Below the pieces are notes generated by a model. That model was not told the DNA's origin. It saw only the letters and a program-made list of their open reading frames with translations, and searched no databases. This document shows, one piece after another, positions 20,570-32,118 of a DNA stretch of 64,000 nt. This DNA comes from Volvox africanus (Eukaryota > Chlorophyta > Chlorophyceae > Chlamydomonadales > Volvocaceae): positions 1,550,001 through 1,614,000 of the forward strand of contig BSDZ01000011.1 in NCBI GenBank assembly GCA_030268105.1. Reading direction: 5' to 3'. Both the position numbers and the translations under genes were made by a program. Position 1 is the stretch's first letter. The number at the start of each line of letters is the position of its first letter.

Positions 20570-20828
20570 TGTACATCTATTGGGAATAATTGGTGACAGT
20601 GGAGTCTTGAACTCCAAACAATTAGTAGCGTAATACTAAAATGTCAGGCCTTAGCTCTTCACCAGGGTGACTTTAATATTGGCTCACCTAGCCAAGATGT
20701 ACGGCAATCTTCTTTGCCAATCGCGAAGTTTACTCGTAGTTAGTTTTCGGTTAGGCATCATGCTTATTGCATGATTGCCTACCGCTTTATCTGGGCCTAT
20801 TTCTCTAAGGTAAATGTAGTTTCTTACA
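20570..20828 (-). repeat. Gypsy-2 3' LTR
   Basis: On the minus strand it starts TGTAAGAAACTAC directly after a purine run and ends ...AGATGTACA. The 259-bp limits rest on TG...CA ends alone, since the 5' LTR is lost. Confidence 0.6.
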
Positions 20829-20842
20829 TTCCCCCCCCTCTG
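20829..20842 (-). other. Gypsy-2 polypurine tract
   Basis: AGAGGGGGGGAA on the minus strand between the pol stop and the LTR start. Confidence 0.7.
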
Positions 20843-20863
20843 AAGCGAAACGTCCTGGGAGCG

Positions 20864-23299
20864 TCACCGTCTCCTCTTGGATGAGGTTCCTTTCTCAGTG
20901 GGTCTTGGCCCTTTGGCTTTGAGTCTTCGCTCATATTCCTCGATGGCTTCCACCAGAGGATCTGATTCTTTCAGTGATGTCTCGGTTTCATATGTATTGT
21001 GAGTGGAATCATATCCTTCGCACTTGATAAGGTACTCTCGACGAGTTTTACCTCTGCCCCCACGGATTGAGACATCCCGATGATCTACAATGGCTTCAAC
21101 CATGTAGAATGGTTCACCCTCAATAACGAGTGGTGAGGGTGGTTGTCGCTGAGCGTCCTCCTTGAATGGTTTCAGGAGTGACACATGAAAGACCGGGTGT
21201 AGGCGAGATTCAGCTGGTAAGCCAAGTTTTACCGCTGTTTCACCGATATTAGCGACAACTGTATATGGGCCGATGAATTTTGGCATCAGCTTCTTAGTTC
21301 CAGGTTTTTTAAGGTTAATATTCTTGGTACTTAACAGCACTTTTTGCCCAACCTCATAACGCACGGGGCGCCGAGAAGAGTCAGCATCCTGTTTTTGTCT
21401 AGATTGCGCAGCCTGGAGACAAGTTTTAGCGAGTTGCAATCGCTTGCGCATGATGGTGGAGTACTCATCAGCAGCTGGCACTTTCGAGGGTATATGCAGG
21501 TCAACCAGCACACGCGGTTGCTGGACACCATTAAGCAAAAATGGGGTCATACCTGTCGAACGTTGTTTGGAGTTATTGATAGCAAACTCAATCAACGATA
21601 AGTGATCATCCCAATCATCCTGATTAGGGGAGATATAGTGCCGTAATGTCTCTTCCAGTAAGCGGTTCATTCGCTCTGTTTGTCCATCTGTTTGTGGATG
21701 GAAGGCTGTGCTCATATGGAGGTGGGTGCCCAATAGGCGAAATATTTCCTTCCAGAAATTGCTTGTAAAACGTGGGTCCCGGTCAGAGATAATGTTCTTT
21801 GGAAGGCCGTGCTGCCGGAATACAGTGGCTACAAAAAGGCGAGCCAACTCTTCCGCTCCTGCGGTCGTGTGTGTGGGAGCAAAGTGTGTTTTGCTCAGCC
21901 GGTCCACAAACACTACGATCGCATCATGCCCATTGCGAGTTGTTGGTAGCTGGGTTATCAAATCCATTGATATGCTCTCCCACATGGAAGAAGGTATGGG
22001 GAGCGGCTGCAGCAAACCACCCGGCTTAGTGTTGGTTGATTTGTTATGCTGACATTGAGGACAAGACTTGACGTAGGCCTTCACGTCAGTATCTAGTCCA
22101 GGCCACCAGTACGTTTGTGCGATCGCTTGTTTGGTGCGGTCAATGCCGCGGTGGCCAGCGCATGGGGTATCATGATACTCTTTCATGATGACCCGTCGTA
22201 AGTCAGCGTGATTAGGGATGTAAATCTGGGACCCATTGTACCAGAAGTTACCCTTCTTTTTTAGCCGCAGCTTTGCTACCTTAGTTTTCGTGAGATTGGG
22301 ATCACCATCATACCCGCGGATGATTCGGTGTCCTAAGTCGCTGTCAATCAGCGCGGCAGAAAGCAAGTTGAGCACCACGTTGTGGACCCGACTGATAGGG
22401 TCAGCTACGTTCACCCGACCAGGGCGATACTCCCATTCAAATGTGAAACATGATAATCGCTCCATCCAACGAGCTTGGCGGCGGGATAGCTTATCCGCGC
22501 TTTTCTGTTCTTGGAGGTATACCAGTGGTTGGTGATCCGTGATCAACGTTACATCACTGGCGCCTTCAAGGTAACAACGCCACTCTTCCAGGGCTAAGAC
22601 AGTGCCGAGGCACTCTTGGTCTGTTGTCGAGTAGTTGTACTCTGCCTTATTGAATTTAGAACTGGTATAGGCGACAGGGTGGTCATCCTGCAAGAGGACG
22701 GCTCCTGTGCCATGTATTGAGGCATCAGACCAAACCGTGAAAGGTTTATCAAGCTCGGGGAGTTTAAGTACTGGTGCATTTGTCAAGGCATGCTTCACAC
22801 CCTGGAAGGCTGCCTCGCAGGCTTCGGTCCAGTGGAAGGGCACTTTCTCACTGGTAAGGGTTGTGAGGGGGGCCACAAGGGAGGAATAACCCTGAATAAA
22901 CCTCCTGAAATAATTGGCTAAGCCAAGGAACGCCCGCAGTCGCTTAATATCCGTGGGGACAGGCCAGTCTTTAATGGCTGTTACTTTGCGGTCGTCCACC
23001 TTTAAGCCTTCTTGGCTTACTTTGTGGCCAAGGAAGTGCAGTTCGAACCGGTTGAACTGACACTTCGACAATTTTGCCTTGAATTGGTGCTTTCGGAGCA
23101 AGGACAGTACCAAACGGAGGTGCTGTTCATGCTCGGCCGGGGTCTTACTAAAGACCAGTATATTGTCCAAGTACACTAGCACAAATTTGCCAATGTAGTC
23201 AGTGAAGACACGATTCATCACTGCTTGGAACGTTGCAGGGGCATTGGTAAGTCCAAAGCAAAGTACCTTAAACTGAAACTGGCCCATGCCTGGGGCTAT
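20864..23299 (-). pseudogene. Gypsy-2 pol fragment: RT (C-terminal), RNase H, integrase, chromodomain
   Basis: The frame enters in reverse transcriptase at [20 protein letters not shown]. The catalytic box reads YLDNIL instead of YLDD, so the second metal-binding Asp is lost. RNase H (SDASIHGTGA, ITDHQPL) follows. Next come the integrase zinc region (HRG...CPQCQHNK), an integrase core with D in SMDLITQLP, D in SDRDPRF and E in DGQTERMNR, and a chromodomain in which the usual W of VKWxGY is Cys (YLIKCEGYDSTHNTYE). The long frame is otherwise open, so decay is recent or slow. RT activity is not expected. Confidence 0.85.
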
Positions 23300-24125
23300 T
23301 GTTGTGCTACGGTTCATTTCCCGCCGACGCGTAGGTCGACGCGATCCTACGAGGCGAAGTGCTTTTGCTATGAACGCATTGCATATGAATGAATCTGCAT
23401 GATATAAATGTATTCGTGTACATTTATATATGCATTTGGCATGTTGTCATTTTCCATCGCGACATCGCATCATGGCAAATCCGCCTAGCATGCATGAATA
23501 ACCGAAGCATTGAAGTGCGCATTATGCTCGTGCTATGAAACGATAAATAATATTATCTGATATAATATTACTTCATTAAAGCACACGTTGAGAGCGCCGC
23601 ACTTGTCGCGATGCATGCCCTGCAACCGGATATCGTTATCCGGACCCTTGCATCATGCGAATGCCGGAAAGGCTTATACGATTGTTATACGTAGACATCG
23701 CCTAGACGCAGTAGGGTTGTCACATCTAGGATCGGCCTCCTGATGTGAATCGTACGGCATTGCGATGCTGCGAGTATAACAGATGCGAGGACGGCTAAGC
23801 TAAAAAAGACATTCGATACCGGAGAACACTTGTGTGTTCTACATTACTATTGCTATACGATATCCTACTTAGCCCGAGCTAAAGCCTGAACTTCGCTAAT
23901 CACCGCCGCGTGATGATTGCTTGCTTCCGGCGCTGACGGCGATTTCGTCCATTGCATCATTCCGATCTGTAAGACCGTAAGTTATATCTCTCTTCGTCTT
24001 GAAGTCTTCCGCTGTCTCTGTTTGCTCTCGCTTGCCTTGCTGTACTTGCAAGTGCTCGCGCATCGGTGTCTAAAGTCTTCAGACGTGCAGACACTTATGA
24101 GCAAACGCGAACGAGAGGTACAACA
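23300..24125 (+). repeat. Gypsy-1b 5' LTR
   Basis: TGTTGTGCTACGG ... GAGGTACAACA, 826 bp. It interrupts Gypsy-2 pol at its left edge. Confidence 0.92.
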
Positions 24126-24128
24126 ATT

Positions 24129-24147
24129 TGGTATCGAGACAGGTTCG
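24129..24147 (+). promoter_or_regulatory. Gypsy-1b primer-binding site
   Basis: TGGTATCGAGACAGGTTCG, identical to that of Gypsy-1a, three bases after the LTR. Confidence 0.75.
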
Positions 24148-24592
24148 TTGCCTAACTGTCTCTCTTTGTCTAATCGGAAGTAGGTTCTTTCTATGGCGAG
24201 TTCCAGCGACGAACCACGAGGACCGCTAGATACTTTTGCCGAAGACTTAGGCCGCGCCGTTTTGGACGCCGCCGCTTCCGGTTTGTAATTGTTTAATTGC
24301 TTTTGCTTAGATTGCTGCACTTGTTGTGTAAGTGTACGCTCTGAGTCGCAGGTAATCTCAGTGCACCGGCATTGCTTGCCGCGGCGACTGAGACCGGCGT
24401 TCGTCCGGACCAGTTGGCGACTCTCATTGCTCAAACTACGGAGATCAGGACTCAGCTGGGCAATTACTTGCTGAGTTTGCTGAATCTTCTCAAGAGTACT
24501 GTCGGTAGGCTCACCGAATCGCTTTGTACTCTTGCCTTTTGCGATAGAAGTCGGCTTCTATTACGCAAAACTAGGGTATCGTTTCGTGCTCC

Positions 24593-25828
24593 ATGTCCGC
24601 GGAACACGACGATACGCCGCACACTAGCCTAGCTAGCCAACCCGATTTCGTTGTAGCTGCTAGAGCGCCGGATAGAGGTCTTGAGACTGTTGGCGCGCGA
24701 GCCACTCAAGATCCCCTTTTCCTTCAGACCCCTGCTCACTTAATTGTGCCGCATTCAGCAGTGAATACGAATATGGACAACACTGCTGGACCAAGGGTTC
24801 TGCCATTACCTCAAGCTCGAGGGCATGATGACATCCCTGAGGTGATGAGATTGTCGATTCCCGTTCCTAGGCTCAATATTTCGCTGACCGACAAGACACC
24901 AGGGCATAGCATAGCCGATGCAACTCGTGCGTACGTGCGTGACGCTAAAAAGTACCTCCAAGCTGTTCATGGTGGCGATAATGACGGTATCAGGTGTCTC
25001 TTCGTTGGTAACACCCTCGAGGGCGCAGCGAAGGACTGGTATCGAAATTGGACCAACGCCCGGGGCAGCTATACTTTTGACGAGTTAGTCGCCGCTTTGC
25101 TTGCACGATTCGCTACTGAGGTTCAAGCACGCGATGTGGAAGCTCGTAACGTTTTGGCAGCGGGTAGCTACCACATGCGACGGGATGAAAATGTACCTGC
25201 GTACCAGTCACGCTTCGAAGCACTTGTGACTCCCATTGCTGACCTCACCGAATCTGAGCGTGTCTTTTGGTTTAGGCGAGGCCTAACGAAACTTTTGGCT
25301 AAATGGTGCGCCACTGACTTGGTTGGAGCGCAGATCAAGTCGTATGACGCGTTGGTCGCTTTTGCTAAGGGCGCGGAGATACGACTTCTTGCTGGCGAGG
25401 AAGAAGTCAAGTCTGCCCCTCGTGCAAATGCCGTGCAAGTGCAGGATCCGCTTGGGGAAGCTGTAGCTCTCGACCAGGACCTCGGCGCGACCCGCCCCAC
25501 GCCTACTGCCGCGACGCGACGCAGCAACGGGCAACGCAAGGCGCGCGGGGGCGCTAGCTCGGGTGTCCGTGGTACAGGAGGGGCAGGTCCGAGCTCGGAC
25601 CCAGCTAGGAACAGGAAGCGTGGTGGTGCGCCGTCGTCGGCAGTCGCACAGCGTTCCGACCCCAACGCGAAGCGTACTCGTACGGACGACACATTTATGC
25701 CAAAATGGAATTGCAATCGTTCTGAATTCGAGCGTCGAAAATTGGCCAACGTTTGTCTACGGTGTGCGGAGAGCCATTCTACGAAGGATTGCCCTCTAAT
25801 GCCGCCGTTTGTACCTCAGCCGAAATAG
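24593..25828 (+). CDS. Gypsy-1b gag
   Basis: A 411-codon frame equals Gypsy-1a gag apart from scattered substitutions. It has the same gag core and a zinc knuckle CLRCAESHSTKDC. It ends TAG GGG and pol continues in phase. The leader in front (24148-24592) holds the same short frames as Gypsy-1a, but the second has a one-base insertion near 24540. Confidence 0.9.
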   Translation: MSAEHDDTPHTSLASQPDFVVAARAPDRGLETVGARATQDPLFLQTPAHLIVPHSAVNTNMDNTAGPRVLPLPQARGHDDIPEVMRLSIPVPRLNISLTDKTPGHSIADATRAYVRDAKKYLQAVHGGDNDGIRCLFVGNTLEGAAKDWYRNWTNARGSYTFDELVAALLARFATEVQARDVEARNVLAAGSYHMRRDENVPAYQSRFEALVTPIADLTESERVFWFRRGLTKLLAKWCATDLVGAQIKSYDALVAFAKGAEIRLLAGEEEVKSAPRANAVQVQDPLGEAVALDQDLGATRPTPTAATRRSNGQRKARGGASSGVRGTGGAGPSSDPARNRKRGGAPSSAVAQRSDPNAKRTRTDDTFMPKWNCNRSEFERRKLANVCLRCAESHSTKDCPLMPPFVPQPK

Positions 25829-28800
25829 GGGCTTGCCCGGGTTCCTGCGGAGGGGGCTCTACCTGGGTTTTCTGAACTAACGCGTGGTCGGTGGTCATCC
25901 TTACGGCCAGCCGTTAAGGCATTGTTGCCTTGTGTACTTGGACACATCGAGCGAGTCATTGCGCGACGCATCACGCTTGACGGACGCACGGGACTTCTCT
26001 GCTTCGACCCGTTGTGTAATTTGTTTACACCTCGCCGTCCCCTGTCGTCTATCGATCTGTCTAACCACGTGGTTTTGTTCATCCCCTCGTCTCTGCGTGA
26101 GATGTCGGAACAGTTGGCCATGTACAGGAGGTGTAGGCGTCAATATCCAGACACTGCCGCATGTGTTTTACTCCCCGCTTTCTGTCGGCGCAAGGCAGAG
26201 GCATCGTTAAGGGGTATGCGGCATGTCCACCGGTTCGAGCCGGGCACCGTTTTGTTTAATGGTGTGGATCGGGAGGGTACGCTGGCTCCGTGGCCACACC
26301 TATCCTACTCGGTTGACGTTTGGTACGAAGCTCCTGATGGGGGTGCCGTTGGTTACGGACCCGCCTTAAGTGCACTGACGTTGTCTGCTGGGCAGTCGCT
26401 CGTAGATAACCGTGTCCCTGTGGTTCAGATCGGTTTGAATGGCCGTACTCTGAAGGCACTTGTTGACACCGGTGCCAGCGACGACTTCATCTCTGTCGCA
26501 GAGGTGAATGCGCTGGGGTTGTCCCCAGAGTCGTCTGATTGTCCACAGGTTACCCTTGCTGACGGGGGTAAGCATCCCATCGTGGGCAGGATTACCCTTA
26601 GCCTATCGTTAGGCCCTTTGCGTGTTGTGACCCGGCCGTACGTGCTGCAGGGCTTAGCAGAGACTGCACCGTACATAATGGGGTCGTCGACATTACGACA
26701 GTACCGCGCGCGCATCGACATGGAGACCGCAACCCTGCATATGTGCAAGGGTACTCTGTCGATTAAGGTACCTTTCCTGTCGTTCGAATATGTCACACCA
26801 AAGGAGGGCGAAACTGAGGCGGTGCCTATGGTTAATTTCGCCGTGACCGCAATGGCCGCGCGAATCGAACCAGAGCTAGTCGGGCGTAAGGAGGCCGTCC
26901 GTTTGTTACGGAAGGGTGCCCACGGACTGCTTTTAAGGCCGCGGGTGAGCTGTTGTGTCACCACCGCGCAGATTTCTGTGGATCCTGAGGTTGAGGCCCT
27001 ACTGTCGCAGTATGAGGACGTCTTTAAAGATATCCCTGGCCTACCACCTATGCGTCCTGTTGATCACACAATCCCTCTCATGCCTGGAGCGCAGCCTACA
27101 GCCCGGCCAATGTACAGGTTGAGTCCATTGGAGCTGGATGAGGTGAAGCGCCAGGTGACGGATTTGCTCGCGAAGGGTATGATACGCCCCAGCACATCCC
27201 CGTATTCTGCACCGATTTTGTTTGTCGGTAAGAAGGATGGGACCTTGCGCATGTGCATTGATTACCGGGGGTTAAATGCGAATACGGTGAAAAATCGCTA
27301 CCCTTTGCCACGCGTTGACGACCTGTTGGATAAGCTGAAGGGCTCGGCTTATTTTTCCTCAATTGACTTACAACAGGGCTACAATCAGATCCGCATTGCT
27401 GCCTCTGATATCCCGAAAACCGCTTTTCGGACGCCCTTCGGTCACTTTGAGTATACGGTCCTATCGTTTGGTTTGACTAATGCCCCTGCGACGTTTCAGG
27501 CGGTTATGGACCGAATGTTTAGGCCGTTTATCGACAGGTTCGTTGTTTGCTACCTGGATGATATCTTGGTTTATTCTAAGACGCGCGAGGAGCACTTGGA
27601 GCATCTTCGGCTCGTGCTCGACGTTATGAGGCGGGAGCAATTGTTTGCTAAACGCGCCAAATGCTTTTGGGCGCAGCCTCAGGTGGAATATTTGGGCCAC
27701 ATTGTGTCGGCCACCGGTGTGAAGATGGACCCGCGGAAGGTCGCCGTGGTTCGCGATTGGCCCGCGCCTCAGAACCTCACGGAGCTGCGTAAGTTCCTTG
27801 GCTTGACCAATTATTTCCGGAAGTTCATTGAAAAATATTCCATCATTGCGGCCCCGCTTACTAACTTAACTCGCAAAGGCGTTTTCGTTTCGCTCGAGTC
27901 GTGGACGTCGCAATGCCAGCGGGCATTCGAAGATCTCAAACGGATCGTTGCCGAAGATGTCACCCTTGCATCCCCTGACTACTCGTTGCCATTTCGTGTT
28001 GAGGTAGTGTCTGATGCCTCAATATTTGGAAGCGGCGCTGTATTGTTACAGGAAGGGCGACCGATCGCCTTCACGAGTAAGAAGTTTTCTGGTGCGGAAA
28101 TTCGCTACACCACCGGGGAACAGGAGCTTCTGGCCGTGCTGCATGCTTTAAAGGAATGGCGCTGTTACCTCGAGGGACGCCCGTTTACTTTAAAGACTGA
28201 CCACAAGCCCCTAACGTTTTTGCAAAGCGTTCCGACGTTGAACCGCCGTCAAGCTAGGTGGATGGAATATCTAGCTAGGTTCAACTGCACCTGGGAGAAC
28301 ATTGCCGGTAAACTTAATATTGCCGATGCTCTCAGTCGACATCCGTCGCTACACGCTGCGATTTTGGCAGCGCCCGTCGTGCGGCCGCGTAGCGAGGAGG
28401 TACCGATCGCTACGGACCTCGCGGAGCGGTTGAAGGTTGCCTACAACGCAGACGCCTGGTTCGCGGATCCGGCTAATGTAGAAAACCTTCGCAAGCAGAA
28501 TGGCCTTTGGCTACGGACGGAGGGTGCAGCTACGCAAATCGTCGTTCCGAATGACGACGCGCTACGCTACGACATCCTTGCGCGGTTCCACGAGGACCCG
28601 TTAGCAGGACACCCTGGTAGCAAACGATTGATCGACTTGGTGCAACGTTCCTTTTGGTGGCCTCGTTTGGCTAAGGATGCAGCGAACTTCGTACAGACAT
28701 GCAGTCTGTGCCAGTGCAATAAGGCTTTGTCCGGTAAGGGCCATGGGTTGTTGCAACCGTTGCCTGTCCCGGATGTGCCTTGGGAAAGTGTTTCCATGGA

Positions 28801-29695
28801 CTTCGTAGTCGCGCTGCCCAAAACTGAGGGGGGATACGATGCGGTGTTCGTAATGGTCGACCGTCTGACTAAGATGGTTCACCTAGCACCATGCACATCA
28901 TCCTGCACGGCTGAGCAAACCGCACGTTTGTTTTTCAATAATGTGGTTCGGTTACACGGGATTCCCAAAAATGTGATCTCGGACCGCGGTGGACAGTTCA
29001 CGTCTAAGTTTTGGGAAGCGCTCTGCAAACTAGTTGGCATGCGCGTCAACCTGAGCACGGCGTATCACCCGCAGACTGATGGTCAAACCGAACGCACAAA
29101 CCGCACGTTGGGTGATATGTTGCGCAATTATGCTGGTCGCACACCACTTGTTTGGGATACATATTTGACTGCGGCAGAATTCGCGCTTAACAACGCTGTT
29201 AACCGCTCTACAGGCAAAAGTCCGTTCTTTCTTAACTACGGGTTTCATCCCGCGCTACCCGTGTGGCGTGAGTTGGAAGTGAACGTGCCTGCTGCTAAAC
29301 TTTTTGCCAAGTCTTTTATGTCCCGAATCACAGACGCGAAGTCGTGTTTGGACGCGGCGCAGCAACGAACGATGGAATACTATAACAAATCTAAGCAGGA
29401 TGTGACGTTTTCGGAAGGGCAACTCGTGTTGCTAAGCACCAAGAACTTGCGTTCCTTGGCCGACGGATCCCGAAAACTCTTACCCCGCTGGATTGGTCCG
29501 TATCCTGTCGTGCGCATGGTTGGGAATGTGGCTGTGGAGCTTGCATTGCCCGCTGATATGACCATTCACCCCACGTTTCACGTATCGCTTGTTCGTCCGT
29601 ATCGTGGTACGGAACCCGTCCCTGAGCCTGCAAATGCCCCCACAGCGATCGAACCAGTTCCCGAGACCTGGATCGCTGGTAAACAGAAGTTTTAG
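25829..29695 (+). CDS. Gypsy-1b pol, cut before the chromodomain by a nonsense codon
   Basis: In frame with gag after the UAG. Protease ([10 protein letters not shown]), reverse transcriptase ([10 protein letters not shown]), RNase H and the integrase catalytic residues are all present. In the integrase zinc region the sequence reads CSLCQCNK where Gypsy-1a has CSLCQRNK. The frame stops at KQKF followed by TAG at 29693-29695; Gypsy-1a has a tyrosine codon (TAC) there. The next 63 codons (29699-29890) still encode the chromodomain. The 3' piece repeated at 30774 carries the same nonsense codon, so the duplication came after the mutation. Confidence 0.88.
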   Translation, partial: GLARVPAEGALPGFSELTRGRWSSLRPAVKALLPCVLGHIERVIARRITLDGRTGLLCFDPLCNLFTPRRPLSSIDLSNHVVLFIPSSLREMSEQLAMYRRCRRQYPDTAACVLLPAFCRRKAEASLRGMRHVHRFEPGTVLFNGVDREGTLAPWPHLSYSVDVWYEAPDGGAVGYGPALSALTLSAGQSLVDNRVPVVQIGLNGRTLKALVDTGASDDFISVAEVNALGLSPESSDCPQVTLADGGKHPIVGRITLSLSLGPLRVVTRPYVLQGLAETAPYIMGSSTLRQYRARIDMETATLHMCKGTLSIKVPFLSFEYVTPKEGETEAVPMVNFAVTAMAARIEPELVGRKEAVRLLRKGAHGLLLRPRVSCCVTTAQISVDPEVEALLSQYEDVFKDIPGLPPMRPVDHTIPLMPGAQPTARPMYRLSPLELDEVKRQVTDLLAKGMIRPSTSPYSAPILFVGKKDGTLRMCIDYRGLNANTVKNRYPLPRVDDLLDKLKGSAYFSSIDLQQGYNQIRIAASDIPKTAFRTPFGHFEYTVLSFGLTNAPATFQAVMDRMFRPFIDRFVVCYLDDILVYSKTREEHLEHLRLVLDVMRREQLFAKRAKCFWAQPQVEYLGHIVSATGVKMDPRKVAVVRDWPAPQNLTELRKFLGLTNYFRKFIEKYSIIAAPLTNLTRKGVFVSLESWTSQCQRAFEDLKRIVAEDVTLASPDYSLPFRVEVVSDASIFGSGAVLLQEGRPIAFTSKKFSGAEIRYTTGEQELLAVLHALKEWRCYLEGRPFTLKTDHKPLTFLQSVPTLNRRQARWMEYLARFNCTWENIAGKLNIADALSRHPSLHAAILAAPVVRPRSEEVPIATDLAERLKVAYNADAWFADPANVENLRKQNGLWLRTEGAATQIVVPNDDALRYDILARFHEDPLAGHPGSKRLIDLVQRSFWWPRLAKDAANFVQTCSLCQCNKALSGKGHGLLQPLPVPDVPWESVSMDFVVALPKTEGGYDAVFVMVDRLTKMVHLAPCTSSCTAEQTARLFFNNVVRLHGIPKNVISDRGGQFTSKFWEALCKLVGMRVNLSTAYHPQTDGQTERTNRTLGDMLRNYAGRTPLVWDTYLTAAEFALNNAVNRSTGKSPFFLNYGFHPALPVWRELEVNVPAAKLFAKSFMSRITDAKSCLDAAQQRTMEYYNKSKQDVTFSEGQLVLLSTKNLRSLADGSRKLLPRWIGPYPVVRMVGNVAVELALPADMTIHPTFHVSLVRPYRGTEPVPEPANAPTAIEPVPETWIAGKQKF

Positions 29696-29698
29696 GAT

Positions 29699-29890
29699 GT
29701 GGAGCGGGTGTTAGATTATCGCGCGCGTCGTGTGGGCCGACACCGACGTAAGCGAACAGTACACGAGTACTTGGTTAAGTGGACAGGGTATACCGACGAG
29801 CACAACTCATGGGAACCGGCACGCAACTTCTCACAGGGCATGAAACCCCTGCTCGAAGAAGCCCGCAAACGTGCCACGCAAGCCCAATGA
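29699..29890 (+). pseudogene. Gypsy-1b chromodomain segment, separated from pol
   Basis: 63 codons continue the pol frame after the TAG: VLDYRARRV, then YLVKWTGYTDEHNSWEP and a basic tail. It is intact as a chromodomain but has no start codon of its own, so it would need readthrough. Confidence 0.8.
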
Positions 29891-29949
29891 CCCCTACAGT
29901 CGATGCTGTATGATGCAGCGAGGACGCTGCATACGGGAGGGGGGATAAT

Positions 29950-30773
29950 TGTTGTGCTACGGTTCATTTCCAGCCGACGCGTAGGTCGACGCGATCCTAC
30001 GAGGCGAAGTGCTTTTGTGATGAACGCATTACATTTGAATGAATCTGCATGATATAAATGTATTCGCATACATTTATATATGCATCTGGCATGTTGTCAT
30101 TATCCATCGCGACATCGCATCATGGCAAATCCGCCTAGCATGCATGAATGACCGAATCATTGAAGTGCGCATTATGCTCGTGCTACGAAACGATAAGTAA
30201 TATTATCTGATATAATATTACTTCATTACAGCACACGTTGAGAGCGCCGCACTCATCGCGATACATGCCCAGCAACCGGATATCATTATCCGGACCCTTG
30301 CATCATGCGAATGCCGGAAAGGCTTATACGTTGTTATGCGTAGACATCGCCTAGACGCAGTAGGGTTGTCACATCTAGGATCGGCCTCCTAATGTGAATC
30401 GTACGGCATTGCGATGCTGCGAGTATAACAGATGCGAGGACGGCTAAGCTAGACAAGACATTCGATACCGGAGAACACTTGTGTGTTCTACATTACTATT
30501 GCTATACGATATTCTACTTAGCCCGAGCTAAGCCTGAACTTCGCTAATCACCGCCGCGTGATGATTGCTTGCTTCCGGCGCTGACGGCGATTTCGTCCAT
30601 TGCATCATTCCGATCTGTAAGACCGTAAGTTATATCTCTCTTCGTCTTGAAGTCTTCCGCTGTCTCTGTTTGCTCTCGCTTGCCTTGCTGTACTTGCAAG
30701 TGCTCGCGCATCGGTGTCGATAGTCTCCAGACGTGCAGATACTCATGAGCAAACGCGAACGAGAGGTACAACA
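29950..30773 (+). repeat. Gypsy-1b middle LTR
   Basis: 824 bp, preceded by the polypurine run GGGAGGGGGGATAAT. Its 3' end is joined at 30774 directly to an internal pol sequence (CTGGATTGGTCC) rather than to flanking host DNA. Confidence 0.9.
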
Positions 30774-31235
30774 CTGGATTGGTCCGTATCCTGTCGTGCG
30801 CATGGTTGGGAATGTGGCTGTGGAGCTTGCATTGCCCACTGATATGACCATTCACCCCACGTTTCACGTATCGCTTGTTCGTCCGTATCGTGGTACGGAA
30901 CCCGTCCCTGAGCCTGCAAATGCCCCCACAGCGATCGAACCAGTTCCCGAGACCTGGATCGCTGGTAAACAGAAGTTTTAGGATGTGGAGCGGGTGTTAG
31001 ATTATCGCGCGCGTCGTGTGGGCCGACACCGACGTAAGCGAACAGTACACGAGTACTTGGTTAAGTGGACAGGGTATACCGACGAGCACAACTCATGGGA
31101 ACCGGCACGCAACTTCTCACAGGGCATGAAACCCCTGCTCGAAGAAGCCCGCAAACGTGCCACGCAAGCCCAATGACCCCTACAGTCGATGCTGTATGAT
31201 GCAGCGAGGACGCTGGATACGGGAGGGGGGATAAT
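30774..31235 (+). pseudogene. Duplicated 3' end of Gypsy-1b pol between two LTRs
   Basis: About 461 bp repeat 29489-29949 almost base for base: end of integrase, the KQKF-TAG nonsense codon, chromodomain and polypurine tract. It has its own downstream LTR at 31236. The arrangement is LTR, 3' fragment, LTR. It looks like unequal LTR recombination plus deletion, or template switching from the LTR end into pol during reverse transcription. Confidence 0.88.
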
Positions 31236-32059
31236 TGTTGTGCTACGGTTCATTTCCAGCCGACGCGTAGGTCGACGCGATCCTACGAGGCGAAGTGCTT
31301 TTGTGATGAACGCATTACATATGAATGAATCTGCATGATATAAATGTATTCGCATACATTTATATATGCATCTGGCATGTTGTCATTATCCATCGCGACA
31401 TCGCATCATGGCAAATCCGCCTAGCATGCATGAATGACCGAATCATTGAAGTGCGCATTATGCTCGTGCTACGAAACGATAAGTAATATTATCTGATATA
31501 ATATTACTTCATTACAGCACACGTTGAGAGCGCCGCACTCGTCCCGATACATGCCCAGCAACCGGATATCGTTATCCGGACCCTTGCATCATGCGAATGC
31601 CGGAAAGGCTTATACGTTGTTATGCGTAGACATCGCCTAGACACAGTAGGGTTGTCACATCTAGGATCGGCCTCCTAATGTGAATCGTACGGCATTGCGA
31701 TGCTGCGAGTATAACAGATGCGAGGACGGCTAAGCTAGACAAGACATTCGATACCGGAGAACACTTGTGTGTTCTACATTACTATTACTATACGATATTC
31801 TACTTAGCCCGAGCTAAGCCTGAACTTCGCTAATCACCGCCGCGTGATGATTGCTTGCTTCCGGCGCTGACGGCGATTTCGTCCATTGCATCATTCCGAT
31901 CTGTAAGACCGTAAGTTATATCTCTCTTCGTCTTGAAGTCTTCCGCTGTCTCTGTTTGCTCTCGCTTGCCTTGCTGTACTTGCAAGTGCTCGCGCATCGG
32001 TGTCGATAGTCTCCAGACGTGCAGATACTTATGAGCAAACGCGAACGAGAGGTACAACA
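31236..32059 (+). repeat. Gypsy-1 LTR, third plus-strand copy
   Basis: 824 bp, TGTTGTGCTACGG ... GAGGTACAACA. The right end is fused at 32060 to inverted Gypsy-1 internal sequence. Confidence 0.9.
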
Positions 32060-32118
32060 CCACCTAGCCTGACGGCGGTTCCTGGCGGTGCCCCCTCCAC
32101 AGGAACCCGGGCAAGCCC

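Larger units (their letters stand above)
20570..23299 (-). mobile_element. Gypsy-2: truncated chromodomain gypsy of a second family
   Basis: It comprises a 3' LTR (20570-20828), a polypurine tract and pol from mid-RT to the end. Its 5' half (LTR, gag, protease, N-terminal RT) is missing at 23299, where the Gypsy-1b LTR starts. The protein is clearly diverged from Gypsy-1. Confidence 0.85.
23300..30773 (+). mobile_element. Gypsy-1b: near-complete chromodomain gypsy, opposite orientation to Gypsy-1a
   Basis: LTRs lie at 23300-24125 and 29950-30773, with primer-binding site, gag, UAG and pol between. It is nearly identical to Gypsy-1a by eye but inverted. No 5-bp target duplication joins its ends: GCTAT is on the left and CTGGA on the right. 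The right side instead continues into a duplicated piece of the same element. A nonsense change separates the chromodomain from pol. Confidence 0.9.
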
